Part shown: piece by piece, positions 45,120-54,020 of the stretch
How positions within the stretch are numbered: position 1 is the stretch's first letter
How the letters are laid out: the number at the start of each line of letters is the position of its first letter
Assembly (NCBI GenBank): GCA_004293905.1
Contig: RDZE01000020.1
Span: forward strand, 1-64,000
DNA length: 64,000 nt
Origin: Cytophagales bacterium
GTDB taxonomy: Bacteria > Bacteroidota > Bacteroidia > Cytophagales > Microscillaceae
Direction of reading: 5' to 3'
Program-made: the position numbers and the translations under genes
Notes under the pieces: model-generated
Seen by the model: only the letters and a program-made list of their open reading frames with translations
Database searches by the model: none
Told to the model about the DNA's origin: nothing

Positions 45120-45474
45120 AAATAAGTTGATATTTTTTATACCAAAACTTAATTTTTCTTTTAAGAAGAGAGCAAAAGGTAATATGCTAAGTACAAATAC
45201 AAGGCATCTTTTTCTCTTCTTCTTTTACACAATAGCCCTAATACTCACCCACTTACATGCTGTGGTAGTACTTCAATTTTAGTACAATTTCGTATTTACG
45301 CGCTTCCCCTAAAAAAATTAATAATAGCATCAAAATAAATTTTTATACCTACTTTTGACTATCTTTGTATTATCATAATTAAGGCAAGTAATTTTGTTGA
45401 AATTTTGCACATAAAATAAAAAGTCCCTCTTTGTCTTTTTTACAATCTATTATATATTTGTTATCAATTAATAA
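45120..45474. other. 355-base gap before the DUF547 gene
   Basis: It holds the promoter at 45430-45460, a second -7-like box TATCTTTG at 45360-45367, and one short ATG frame (45184-45282, 32 residues, hydrophobic). I saw no stable hairpin, tRNA or riboswitch. The rest is A/T-rich with no recognisable feature. Confidence 0.6.
45430..45460 (+). promoter_or_regulatory. Promoter of the DUF547 gene
   Basis: TTTG (45430-45433), exactly 19 bases, then TATATTTG (45453-45460). The predicted transcript starts near 45467, only about 8 bases before the ATG at 45475, so the mRNA would be nearly leaderless. Confidence 0.75.
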
Positions 45475-46269
45475 ATGAAACGAGTATTCCCTTCTGCATT
45501 CTTTCTCTTTTTTACAACTTATCATATATTAGTTATTACTACCTTTTTTTTTACCTCTAATAATGTTAATGCTCAGGTACTCAATCCACAACAATTAGCA
45601 ACAGCACTGCTAAAAGCTACTAAAAATGGTGAAAACTACACACAATTACTCACCGAAGTAGCCCAATGTCCCAAAGAAACACTACTAACCAATCTCTCAA
45701 CTGAAAATCAAAGAAAGGCTTTTTGGCTCAATATTTACAATGCAATCACACAAATAGCCCTGCTCGAAAACCCTACCTCTTACCAAAAAAAAGCAAAATT
45801 TTTCAAAAAAAAATACCTCATAGCCCAAACTCGGCTCAGTTTAGATAACATAGAGCACGATATACTTCGACATTCAAAAATAAAACTTAGTTTAGGCTAC
45901 CTCAATAAACCTTTTGTAAGGAGAAAAATAAAACAATTTCGTCTTGCAGAAGTAGACTTCCGAATCCATTTCGCGCTCAACTGTGGCGCGGAAAGTTGCC
46001 CACCAATCGCTTTTTACACACCCGAAAATATTGAAAATCAGCTTGATAAAGCCACACAAAACTATCTGAACCAACAATGCCAATACGATAAAGAAAAACA
46101 GATTATCTATCTCCCTAAACTTATGCAATGGTTCAAGGCAGATTTTGGAGGTAAAAAAGGCATCTATCATATTTTGCGCAATGAAGCCCTCATACCCTTA
46201 CTATCACAACCCGAAATCAAATATTTACCCTATAATTGGACATTAGCACCATTATTATTTGAGGAATGA
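45475..46269 (+). CDS. DUF547 exported protein
   Basis: 264 residues. A hydrophobic N terminus (FFLFFTTYHILVITTFFF, then NVNAQ) serves as signal peptide. The DUF547 core is visible: QRKAFWLNIYNAIT, LSLDNIEHDILR, DFRIHFALNCGAESCPPIAFY, and KLMQWFKADFGGKKG. The conserved His-Asn-Cys cluster (FALNCGAxSCPP) hints at a transglutaminase-like or thiol catalytic site, but no activity is established. It is followed after 15 bases by the TIGR02757 gene. Confidence 0.88.
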   Translation: MKRVFPSAFFLFFTTYHILVITTFFFTSNNVNAQVLNPQQLATALLKATKNGENYTQLLTEVAQCPKETLLTNLSTENQRKAFWLNIYNAITQIALLENPTSYQKKAKFFKKKYLIAQTRLSLDNIEHDILRHSKIKLSLGYLNKPFVRRKIKQFRLAEVDFRIHFALNCGAESCPPIAFYTPENIENQLDKATQNYLNQQCQYDKEKQIIYLPKLMQWFKADFGGKKGIYHILRNEALIPLLSQPEIKYLPYNWTLAPLLFEE

Positions 46270-46284
46270 AAAAGTATTTATATT

Positions 46285-47058
46285 ATGAAAACATTTATAA
46301 ACGAGCTGCTTGATGAATATGTGGAAAAATTTAACCAACCTCAGTTCATCGCCGCCGACCCTATCAGTATTCCACACCAATACAGTCAATTACAAGACAT
46401 AGAAATAGCAGCCCTTTTTGCAGCAGTATTGGCATGGGGCAAAAGAAGCCTCATCATCAAAAAATGCCAAGAATTAATGCAATTAATGGACAATAGCCCT
46501 TATGATTTTATCAGAAACCACCAAGACCAAGACCTTAAAAGCCTGCTTCACTTCAAACACCGTACTTTTAACACTACTGATTTACTCTATTTTATTCATT
46601 TTTTGCGCCATCACTACCAACAACATCACTCTTTGGAAACCGCTTTTTTACAGCACCATTCTGCCAGTGCATTGCATGTAGGCAAAGCATTAGAAGGTTT
46701 CTTCAGTTATTTTTTTTCATTGCCCGAAGCCCCCACCCGTACCCAAAAACACATCTCTACCCCTGCTAAAAAATCAGCATGTAAGCGTATTAACATGTTC
46801 TTGCGCTGGATGGTACGCAAAGATGACAAAGGAGTAGATTTTGGAATATGGAAAAACATAGCCCCTCACCAATTGATATGCCCTTTGGATATTCATGTGG
46901 AAAGGGTAGCCAAAAAATTGAATTTACTCACCCGTAAAAACCCCGATTGGCAAGCCGCCTTAGCACTTACAGAAAAACTACGACTGCTCAGCCCTGAAGA
47001 CCCTGTACGCTACGATTTTGCACTTTTTGGTTTAGGCATTAGCCATTATTTCGACTAA
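46285..47058 (+). CDS. TIGR02757 family protein
   Basis: 257 residues, cytoplasmic. The family signature is clear: DPISIPHQYSQLQDIEIAALFAAVLAWGKRSLIIKK, a middle LLYFIHFLRHHY, KRINMFLRWMVRKDDKGVDFGIW, CPLDIHVERVAKKLNL and DPVRYDFALFGLGI. The arrangement resembles a helix-hairpin-helix DNA-glycosylase-like fold (the LDIHVERVA region), but I know of no experimental role. It is cotranscribed with DUF547 and ends with a 4-base overlap on the convergent large membrane gene. Confidence 0.9.
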   Translation: MKTFINELLDEYVEKFNQPQFIAADPISIPHQYSQLQDIEIAALFAAVLAWGKRSLIIKKCQELMQLMDNSPYDFIRNHQDQDLKSLLHFKHRTFNTTDLLYFIHFLRHHYQQHHSLETAFLQHHSASALHVGKALEGFFSYFFSLPEAPTRTQKHISTPAKKSACKRINMFLRWMVRKDDKGVDFGIWKNIAPHQLICPLDIHVERVAKKLNLLTRKNPDWQAALALTEKLRLLSPEDPVRYDFALFGLGISHYFD

Positions 47059-50000
47059 AAATCATAGCCAAAAGTGAGATAAAACTTCGCATCTTTGCTT
47101 ATGTTATAGTCTTCTATTCCCCAAGCCACATCTAATTTCATATAGTAACCCAAGAGCATCGTTCTGGCACCTAAACCATAACCCGCCAAAAAAGGATTTT
47201 TAAAATTAGTAACAGTTGCATTAAAAGGCACACTCGTTTGTGTAATATTACGCGTATTAGTGCTGTTTTCTCGTGCAAAAGGACTTCCATCTGTCCAAGC
47301 TGTACCAATGTCGAAGAAACTAACAAATTGCAGATTTTTTAAGAAGTTGTTATTAATTCGTTTTCCGAAAAGATATTTCACTAAGGGCAATCTAAATTCA
47401 AAATTTGCCAATAAAAATTGAGAGCCTGACATTTTATTATAGTCAAATCCCCTCATATTGGTTACGTAGCGCAAAAAGAGTAAATTAGTGTTATTTTGGT
47501 CAGGAGCAGTAGCGAGGGCATCATTCTCTCCTGTGTTGCTTGTTTGCGCACCCAGCCAATTGTCCATACCTCCTAAAACATATCGCTTGGGTGCATTTCC
47601 ACTGAATTGCCCATAAGAAAGGCGCGTAGCAAAAACAATATCACGATGTATTTTGAAATAATTACGAAGGTCTAAGAGCAAATGATTAAAACTTTCGGGA
47701 GCATCAGAAAGGGCATTATAATTCTCAAACATTGCTTTGGCTCTTGTGCCACGAATCAGATTCATGCCATTGATGCGTGTGTTGTCAAAAACCCATTCGG
47801 CACGCACCCCTACATAGTTAATACGCTGTTGAGGTTGAGCAATGAAAGGGCGTGCTATATTGGTAAATTGTGTGGTAACATAAAAAGGGCTTACACTCAC
47901 ACGCATTAAGTTCGTAAGAGGGTAACTTACTGTAAATTCTAATTTATCGAGCACATACCGTTGAATAAGTTCTTCACTTGAATTGAGATAGATAGAATTT
48001 CGTTCATAACGGAAAGTATAATCTAAACGATGTCCCAAAAATTGGTATTCGGCATAGTAACTTGCTTGGCGAAGGTCTAAAACACCCATCAAACCTGCCC
48101 TTATTTTATGATTTTCTAATAGGTCAGAAGTATTCAGATTGAGCACTACCGAAAAACCGCGCAGAGGATCCATGAAGAAAGAAGTAGTAATGCCTTCCGT
48201 TCTGAATCGGGGTTCATAATCATACGACCCCATAATTTTGATTTCTTTTTTATTGGCGTTTTTTATATTGTTTAGCAGAGTACTTTGTATTTTGCTGGTA
48301 GTTTGATTTTGTTGCTCAATTTGTTGTTCCTTCAAAACATCGGGGTCAAAACTATAATTATCTGTATCTACTTCATCAGGTTTTAGGGTATTGACTTGGG
48401 TGCTAATACTATCTATTTTGAGCGAATCTATGATTATTTTTTCAGGTCTTATGATTTTATTCTGTTGGTATTTCCCTGCTAAAAGTTCTGCGCGAGGTGT
48501 TTTGAATGCGTTGGCTTGTTGCATAAAATCCGTTGTTTTTTTATAATAAGGATAAATGCGTCCTCGTCTAATCATAAAACAAGCCAAACTGGTGTTGCCA
48601 TTATAATTGTTGATGTCATAATTGAGAACACTTTGCCTGTATTGTGTGATAGGTACATTTTGGGCAGTAGTTGTATTGTAGCGGTACAATTGATAAATAC
48701 CGCTTTCATCGTTGAGGTAAACTATGTTCTCATTGTCAAGAATCGTAGGTCTGATTTCGTTGCCGTCAGCCGAGTAAGCGATTCTTTCTAAACTATTTTT
48801 AGATTTTTCGGGATTATAAACAAATAAGTCATAAGTGCCCCAATCTTTGTCATAAGGACCTCTGTCGTCGAATCCATCTACGCGTAGGGTATCGTCCATG
48901 CGGTTAGAACTGAAAACGAATGCTTTGGAGGAATTAGTTAAAAACTGAGGATAAAGGTCATCGTGCCAATCGTCAGTAATTTGCTCTACATAGTCAAGTT
49001 CTTGGTCGTAGATAAACAAGTCGTTTTGGGCAGTTTTAGAATCACTCTGACCTTTGGCATCGGCACTGAAGATGAAGAAATTGCCATCATCTGAAATATC
49101 AAAGCCTTTGATTTGATTGACAGAAGCCCATATTTTCTCGAATTGCATTTTTTTATGTGTGTTATAAATGCGCATTTTTGCCGTTCCTTTTTTATGATAC
49201 ATAAGGGCTATATTGTCATTATTTTGCCATGCCAAAAAGGGGTAAGACAAATCGGGGCGTTGGTAAATGGCATGATAACCAGAGGTAAAGAGCGTCTTTT
49301 TTCTATAATTAGTAAGATTTTGCAAGTATATTTTGTAGCGTCCGCTTTTATTGACAGAGTACGCCGCCCAATTTCCATCGGGGCTTATTTTAATATCGCT
49401 GTAGGCATTGACTTTGGGGCTGCTATTTTTTAGTTTTTTGTCAAAAATAGCGTCTTCGGCTTTTTCGAGGGTAAGGTTGGTAATTTCTTCATAGTAAGAT
49501 TGCCATTGCCTGATAAACTGAGGGTATCTTACGCCTAAAGTACTGCTGATGCTCTGCCGCTCATTACGGATAATGCGTGCCAAATTGAGTATATTCGAGA
49601 TATTGTTTTCGCCATATTTTTGGGCTATAAAACTCCAAACAGATTGCCCCGCAAAGATGGCTTCTTGGTCTATGAGTAGGTTGGGCTTTTTTACTTTTTT
49701 CTTCCTTTTGAACATATCGCGCATGTAGTCGTCCATATCCTGACTCCATTCTTCTGCAACATAGGCGGCGGCTCCTCCAATGAACCAATCTGAAAAGGCA
49801 TTGGAATAGGTACTTTGAAGCATATCTTTGAGGCTACCGCCGTACATCATTTCATTGATGAGCATGTAACTTACACCATATAACAATTCTTTTTTGAACT
49901 CTTCTATAGCCCCTGTGTAAGGGATTTCGGCTTGGGAGTTAAAAAAATTGGTTTGCCCTCCAGTATGAATATGCTCTTTGTCTAAGCCTATGTTGCTTTG

Positions 50001-50303
50001 TTGCATATCCCCAACGGAGTTATAAATGAATATTTTGGAGCGATTGTAGGGCGTATAGCCCAATAAATCAGTGATTTTGTCGAATTCTGTTTCCAAAAAT
50101 CTACCTGCAAATTGAGCCAATCTTACGCCTCCGTCATAAAAATAAATATCGAAATTTTCGGTTTTGTAGTTTTTCCAATAGAATTTTTTGTATTGTACTC
50201 TATTTTTTCCAAATTTTTCGTAAGTATTCTGTGCGGTTGTGTGTTTTGCAGCAAAGATTAATAAAATAGATAAACTAAGTGAAAAGATAATTTTACGCTT
50301 CAT
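47055..50303 (-). CDS. Peptidase-MA-like/TolB-propeller/outer-membrane barrel protein
   Basis: 1082 residues. Signal peptide 1-25. Region about 35-275 resembles the gluzincin peptidase-MA fold (FDIYFYDGGVRLAQFAGRFLE, DWFIGGAAAYVAEEWSQD), but the HExxH zinc motif is missing (ELLYGVSYMLINEMMYGG, 139-156). A TolB/WD40-like propeller follows (about 300-600; ISPDGNWAAYSVNKSGRYKIYL, DGNFFIFSADAKG, SSNRMDDTLRVDG). The last 400 residues are barrel-like (LRGFSVVLNLNT, MRGFDYNKMSGSQFLLANFEFRLP, GYGLGARTML, final FYLTFGYDF). It is probably an outer-membrane protein with a periplasmic or surface sensor part; function unknown. Confidence 0.8.
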   Translation of the reverse strand: MKRKIIFSLSLSILLIFAAKHTTAQNTYEKFGKNRVQYKKFYWKNYKTENFDIYFYDGGVRLAQFAGRFLETEFDKITDLLGYTPYNRSKIFIYNSVGDMQQSNIGLDKEHIHTGGQTNFFNSQAEIPYTGAIEEFKKELLYGVSYMLINEMMYGGSLKDMLQSTYSNAFSDWFIGGAAAYVAEEWSQDMDDYMRDMFKRKKKVKKPNLLIDQEAIFAGQSVWSFIAQKYGENNISNILNLARIIRNERQSISSTLGVRYPQFIRQWQSYYEEITNLTLEKAEDAIFDKKLKNSSPKVNAYSDIKISPDGNWAAYSVNKSGRYKIYLQNLTNYRKKTLFTSGYHAIYQRPDLSYPFLAWQNNDNIALMYHKKGTAKMRIYNTHKKMQFEKIWASVNQIKGFDISDDGNFFIFSADAKGQSDSKTAQNDLFIYDQELDYVEQITDDWHDDLYPQFLTNSSKAFVFSSNRMDDTLRVDGFDDRGPYDKDWGTYDLFVYNPEKSKNSLERIAYSADGNEIRPTILDNENIVYLNDESGIYQLYRYNTTTAQNVPITQYRQSVLNYDINNYNGNTSLACFMIRRGRIYPYYKKTTDFMQQANAFKTPRAELLAGKYQQNKIIRPEKIIIDSLKIDSISTQVNTLKPDEVDTDNYSFDPDVLKEQQIEQQNQTTSKIQSTLLNNIKNANKKEIKIMGSYDYEPRFRTEGITTSFFMDPLRGFSVVLNLNTSDLLENHKIRAGLMGVLDLRQASYYAEYQFLGHRLDYTFRYERNSIYLNSSEELIQRYVLDKLEFTVSYPLTNLMRVSVSPFYVTTQFTNIARPFIAQPQQRINYVGVRAEWVFDNTRINGMNLIRGTRAKAMFENYNALSDAPESFNHLLLDLRNYFKIHRDIVFATRLSYGQFSGNAPKRYVLGGMDNWLGAQTSNTGENDALATAPDQNNTNLLFLRYVTNMRGFDYNKMSGSQFLLANFEFRLPLVKYLFGKRINNNFLKNLQFVSFFDIGTAWTDGSPFARENSTNTRNITQTSVPFNATVTNFKNPFLAGYGLGARTMLLGYYMKLDVAWGIEDYNISKDAKFYLTFGYDF

Positions 50304-50335
50304 AATGTTGTTTTTCGTCTTAAATAGCTAAACAA

Positions 50336-51103
50336 TTATTCGACCCTATCGGTTTGGAAAACATACTTGATTTCTGTGCTTGGGTCTATTTCTGTACCTA
50401 AAAGTAAGGTGTCGGAGCCCTCGCCTGCCTGCAAATCGAAATAGAGTAGGTATTGTTTTTCTTGTGTGTGATGGCGTGCTAATACATGGCGCATTTCGCC
50501 GTTGCCTTTTACAAAACTATATTCATCGGCTTTAAAATTAAAACTGCCAATGTCTTTCATTTTCCATTGACCTTGTGCTAAGGTATGTTCGGTGGCATTT
50601 TGAGGTAGTTCGAAAAGCACTTCGGCGGTTTGTTCGCTGTCTGCAAATACCATCGCAGGTCCGGGTTTTTCGTCTGTGCCTGCAAAAAAAGGTGTCAGCG
50701 CGGTATCACAATGCACTTGTTCAAACATAAACCAAATGATGCTTTGCCCTTCACCGCGTGGCATACTGACAAGTAGGCGATTGTTATCGAGTGTAATAAT
50801 AGGAAAATAACGCCCCGTAGCTATGTGATTATCGCCCTCCCATGTCATTTCTACCAACCGCATTTTACCTACAGTTTCATAGTTTCTATCCCAAAATATG
50901 ACCAAATTGCCCCTTTTTAATAGTTCTAACTGCTCATAGACACTTTTATCCATAAATGCCAATTCGTCTTCCCATTTTTTCTTTTCCATTTTTTTTACAT
51001 ATTTTTTCTCTTTGTCATATTTTCTATACAATTTAATGGCTGATATGACTCCAACAATGACTGCTATCCAACCAAAGTAGTAAAAAGTGTATGCCCAAAA
51101 CAT
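50336..51103 (-). CDS. Hypothetical membrane-anchored protein
   Basis: 255 residues; family not recognised. One N-terminal membrane span (FYYFGWIAVIVGVISAI) is followed by a charged juxtamembrane stretch (KLYRKYDKEKKYVKKMEKKKW). A globular domain of about 190 residues follows, rich in beta strands (NLVIFWDRNYETVGKMRLVEMTWEG, NRLLVSMPRGEGQSIIWFMFE, QYLLYFDLQAG). It has no catalytic motif. It lies 50 bases downstream of the polyserine-tailed membrane gene in the same orientation, so the two may be functionally linked. Confidence 0.6.
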   Translation of the reverse strand: MFWAYTFYYFGWIAVIVGVISAIKLYRKYDKEKKYVKKMEKKKWEDELAFMDKSVYEQLELLKRGNLVIFWDRNYETVGKMRLVEMTWEGDNHIATGRYFPIITLDNNRLLVSMPRGEGQSIIWFMFEQVHCDTALTPFFAGTDEKPGPAMVFADSEQTAEVLFELPQNATEHTLAQGQWKMKDIGSFNFKADEYSFVKGNGEMRHVLARHHTQEKQYLLYFDLQAGEGSDTLLLGTEIDPSTEIKYVFQTDRVE

Positions 51104-51153
51104 ATATTTAAAACGATAATTTATTGAATTGTTGATAAATATTTTTTACGAAT

Positions 51154-52689
51154 TTATTTCTTTTTCGAACCCCAAGATTTAGAATCAGAGCGAGTTGATG
51201 ATTTCGAGCCACTGCTCCAAGAAGATTTACTACTTGAAGAAGAAGAAGAGGACGATGATGATGACGATTTGTAACCACTGCTGCTTGATGACGAGGACGA
51301 TGATTTATAGCCACTGCTCGATGACGAGGAGGACGATGATGATTTATAACTACTGCTTGAAGAAGACGATGATGAGGAGGAAGAACTGCCTGAGTAATAA
51401 CCTCCACTTGAGTTGTTAGAAGAAGAGGAAGAACTTGAGTATTTTTTAGGAGGGAATACTAAATCATAGGCTTGGCTGATGAAACGCTCTCCATCGGCAA
51501 TTTTTTCATTGGCATCATTCCAATTGCTGGCTTGTAAAAAAGACGAAGATTGTGTCTGTGCAGTTTCGGCTAAGCTAAGATTCGCTTTTACCAAACTCAA
51601 TTCATCAGCAGTCAGGCTTACCGCATTCATAGAGCTTTTGATGGTCGTGATACGGTCTTTGATGCTTTGTGCGCGTGCATTCCAAGCATCGAAGTTACTT
51701 TTTATAGTGTTATATTCTTTTTCGGCAATTTCAAGAGCTGTCTGACCTTCCATAGATTCCAACACTGAACCCACATAGTCTTGTTGTTGAAGTAAAAGAT
51801 TGCTTTTATTCCAGTGTTCTTCTGCTTTTTGGGTAAAAGAAAGACTGGATTTCAGGAGATTATCTGTGGTAAAAACAGGATATTTGCTGTTGAGCCTATA
51901 GTTATTTTTCAATATGGCTATATCTCTTTTGAGTTTTTCTAATTCGATAGGGGCATTTTTAGGGGCATCTTTGCATATCGCAACCCTGTTTTTGATGATT
52001 GAGAAGGTACTATCAAGACTTTTTTCGTTTTGTTTTAGTGTAGTTACCAAATTATAAACTTCTTTATAAGTAGCTTTGCCCCAATTTTTATTTTTATCGA
52101 AGTAACTTTCTAAACTCAAAAAAGTAAGCGTATGAGTTCCTTTAGCGTTCTCTGTAGTAGAGAGTTGTTTAAGAAGCACCTCTTTATACATCGGTTTCAT
52201 GGGTATTTGGTCTATAGTTGCCTTTAGGTCTTCTTCTGTAGTACTATAGCTTTTCCATTTGTCTTTTTGTTTGCTTACTTGTGTGTAGGCATCTTTTTTT
52301 AGTATTTCGTACATTGCCACATTGCCTTTTGTGCGCTCCAATAAATAGCGTTGTGAATTTAGGGTAGCATAAAGTTCTGCTAAAGTATTGAATGAGGTGA
52401 AGTAACCATTATAATTGTTACTGATTTCCTTCCAACGTTTTTGGTAATAACTCACATCTGCTTTTATTTCAGTAGCTTCTCCTTTATCGTACCACTCAAA
52501 AATACTATTAGATTTTGCCAAATAATTCATTATTTCCGCATGTTGTTCATAACTATTGCGAATACTTTGCATTAGAGAATAAGGAGCTAAAACATAAATC
52601 ATAAAAAGCCCCACACCCAACCATGTAGCTGCGCGTCTAACCTGCTTTTTATTTCCGTTTATAAAATCTTTCCAAAAAGGCGTTTCCAT
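51154..52689 (-). CDS. Membrane protein with polyserine C-terminal tail
   Basis: About 511 residues from ATG 52689 (METPFWKDF); the in-frame extension to 52911 runs antisense through the neighbouring HD gene and is not credible. A membrane span lies near 19-40 (ATWLGVGLFMIYVLAPYSLM). A long helical region follows (about 50-400), with heptad-like Leu/Ala runs and EIAEKEYNTIKSNFDAW. The tail 417-511 is mostly serine, in units of about nine to thirteen Ser separated by GYK or YK, ending WSSGSKSSTRSDSKSWGSKKK. I do not recognise the family. The helical part resembles septation- or envelope-spanning coiled coils. Confidence 0.65.
   Translation of the reverse strand: METPFWKDFINGNKKQVRRAATWLGVGLFMIYVLAPYSLMQSIRNSYEQHAEIMNYLAKSNSIFEWYDKGEATEIKADVSYYQKRWKEISNNYNGYFTSFNTLAELYATLNSQRYLLERTKGNVAMYEILKKDAYTQVSKQKDKWKSYSTTEEDLKATIDQIPMKPMYKEVLLKQLSTTENAKGTHTLTFLSLESYFDKNKNWGKATYKEVYNLVTTLKQNEKSLDSTFSIIKNRVAICKDAPKNAPIELEKLKRDIAILKNNYRLNSKYPVFTTDNLLKSSLSFTQKAEEHWNKSNLLLQQQDYVGSVLESMEGQTALEIAEKEYNTIKSNFDAWNARAQSIKDRITTIKSSMNAVSLTADELSLVKANLSLAETAQTQSSSFLQASNWNDANEKIADGERFISQAYDLVFPPKKYSSSSSSSNNSSGGYYSGSSSSSSSSSSSSSYKSSSSSSSSSSGYKSSSSSSSSSGYKSSSSSSSSSSSSSKSSWSSGSKSSTRSDSKSWGSKKK
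51157..51441. repeat. Serine-codon microsatellite-like tract
   Basis: On the plus strand this looks like irregular GAA/GAG/GAC/GAT repeats interspersed with TTATAACC-like joints. Read on the minus strand it encodes the polyserine tail with three near-copies of a YK-(Ser)n unit. It is a likely slippage hotspot. Confidence 0.85.
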
Positions 52690-52751
52690 AAGAGTAGTGA
52701 ATTTGAATCGAAAAAACTTTCCAAGAATTAGGTTAAAATTAGTATTTTTTT

Positions 52752-52780
52752 TTTGAATATACAAATTTTTTCTATTTTTG
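52752..52780 (+). promoter_or_regulatory. Promoter of the HD/lpx operon
   Basis: TTTG (52752-52755), 17 bases, then TATTTTTG (52773-52780), 15 bases before the HD gene ATG at 52795. The spacing is two bases short of the ideal 19, so strength may be modest. Confidence 0.5.
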
Positions 52781-52794
52781 ACAGAAATGTTGCT

Positions 52795-54018
52795 ATGAAT
52801 AAAGCCAAAATCATCAACGACCCCGTTTATGGATTTATCAAAATCCCTACTCCATTGCTCTATGACCTCATTGCGCACCCATTTTTTCAACGTTTGAGGC
52901 GCATTAGGCAATTAGGGCTTGCGGAGTTCGTATATCCGGGAGCTATTCATACACGTTTTCATCATGCCTTAGGAGCAATGCACCTCATGGGGGTTACTTT
53001 AGAAACCCTACGCACTAAACACATAGACATCAGCCCTCAAGAAATGGAAGCCGCCCAGATAGCCATTTTATTGCACGACATAGGGCACGGACCCATGTCG
53101 CATGCTTTAGAATATAGCCTCCTTGACAATATAGACCATGAGCAAATTTCACTCCTTTTTATGAAAGCACTCAACCAAGAGTTTAGTCAAGCACTCAGTT
53201 TAGCCATAGCCATGTTTGAGGGCAAATATCACCGAAAGTTTTTCCAACAACTCATCTCAAGCCAATTAGACATAGACCGTATGGACTACCTTCAGCGCGA
53301 TTGCTTCTTCACGGGGGTTTCTGAGGGTGCTATCGGTGCAGATAGAATCATCAAGATGCTCACTGTAGCCAATGACGAATTAGTAGTAGAAGAAAAAGGC
53401 ATCTACAGCATCGAGAATTTTCTTACAGCGCGCCGCCTCATGTATTGGCAAGTATACCTACACAAAACCAACCTATGCGCAGATAAAATGCTAACCGCGA
53501 CCCTCGCCCGCCTAAGACAATTACTAAAACAAAATATAGAAATAGAAATACCACACGCCTTAGAGCCCTTTCTAAAAAATATACACAGCCAAAACGATTT
53601 TACTCAAAACCCACAACTCCTCCAACACTTCGCAAATATAGACGACACCGATATATGGCAAGGGCTGAAAATGTGGCAACACCAAAAACAAGATGCCGTA
53701 TTAGCCACCTTAGCCAAACGAATTTTAGAACGAAAACTCTATAGCACTTTCATTTCTGCCGAAAAACCTGAAAAAGATTACATAAAAAGTATAAAAAAAG
53801 AAATAATCTCTAAATTTGGAATTCGAAAAGAAGATATAGACTTTTTTATCCTACAAGGCTCTATTAGCAATGAAGCCTACTTAGCTAAAAAAGACACTAT
53901 CAATATCATCAACAAAAAAGGACAAATACAAGACATCGCACAAGCCTCCGACCTGCCCAACATTAAAGCACTGAGGAAAATTGTAAAAAAATACTATCTT
54001 TGTTATATAAATTATTGA
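52795..54018 (+). CDS. HD-domain hydrolase (dNTPase/SAMHD1-like)
   Basis: About 407 residues from ATG 52795. The fold matches the dGTPase/SAMHD1-like HD family: [50 protein letters not shown] (first ligand His52), [15 protein letters not shown] (His94-Asp95) and [21 protein letters not shown] (third Asp). It should hydrolyse a nucleotide such as dNTP or a related phosphate ester. It comes directly before lpxD, whose ATG is only 2 bases after its stop, so it is in the lipid A operon. Confidence 0.9.
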   Translation: MNKAKIINDPVYGFIKIPTPLLYDLIAHPFFQRLRRIRQLGLAEFVYPGAIHTRFHHALGAMHLMGVTLETLRTKHIDISPQEMEAAQIAILLHDIGHGPMSHALEYSLLDNIDHEQISLLFMKALNQEFSQALSLAIAMFEGKYHRKFFQQLISSQLDIDRMDYLQRDCFFTGVSEGAIGADRIIKMLTVANDELVVEEKGIYSIENFLTARRLMYWQVYLHKTNLCADKMLTATLARLRQLLKQNIEIEIPHALEPFLKNIHSQNDFTQNPQLLQHFANIDDTDIWQGLKMWQHQKQDAVLATLAKRILERKLYSTFISAEKPEKDYIKSIKKEIISKFGIRKEDIDFFILQGSISNEAYLAKKDTINIINKKGQIQDIAQASDLPNIKALRKIVKKYYLCYINY

Positions 54019-54020
54019 GA

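Noticed and set aside
51108..51407. Open frame of 99 codons on the minus strand rich in His/Pro/Arg
   Set aside because: It is a shifted reading of the serine-codon repeat, giving a biased artificial composition.
52690..52911. N-terminal extension of the polyserine protein
   Set aside because: It runs antisense through the promoter and start of the HD gene and lacks a start or coding signature; the membrane protein starts at 52689.
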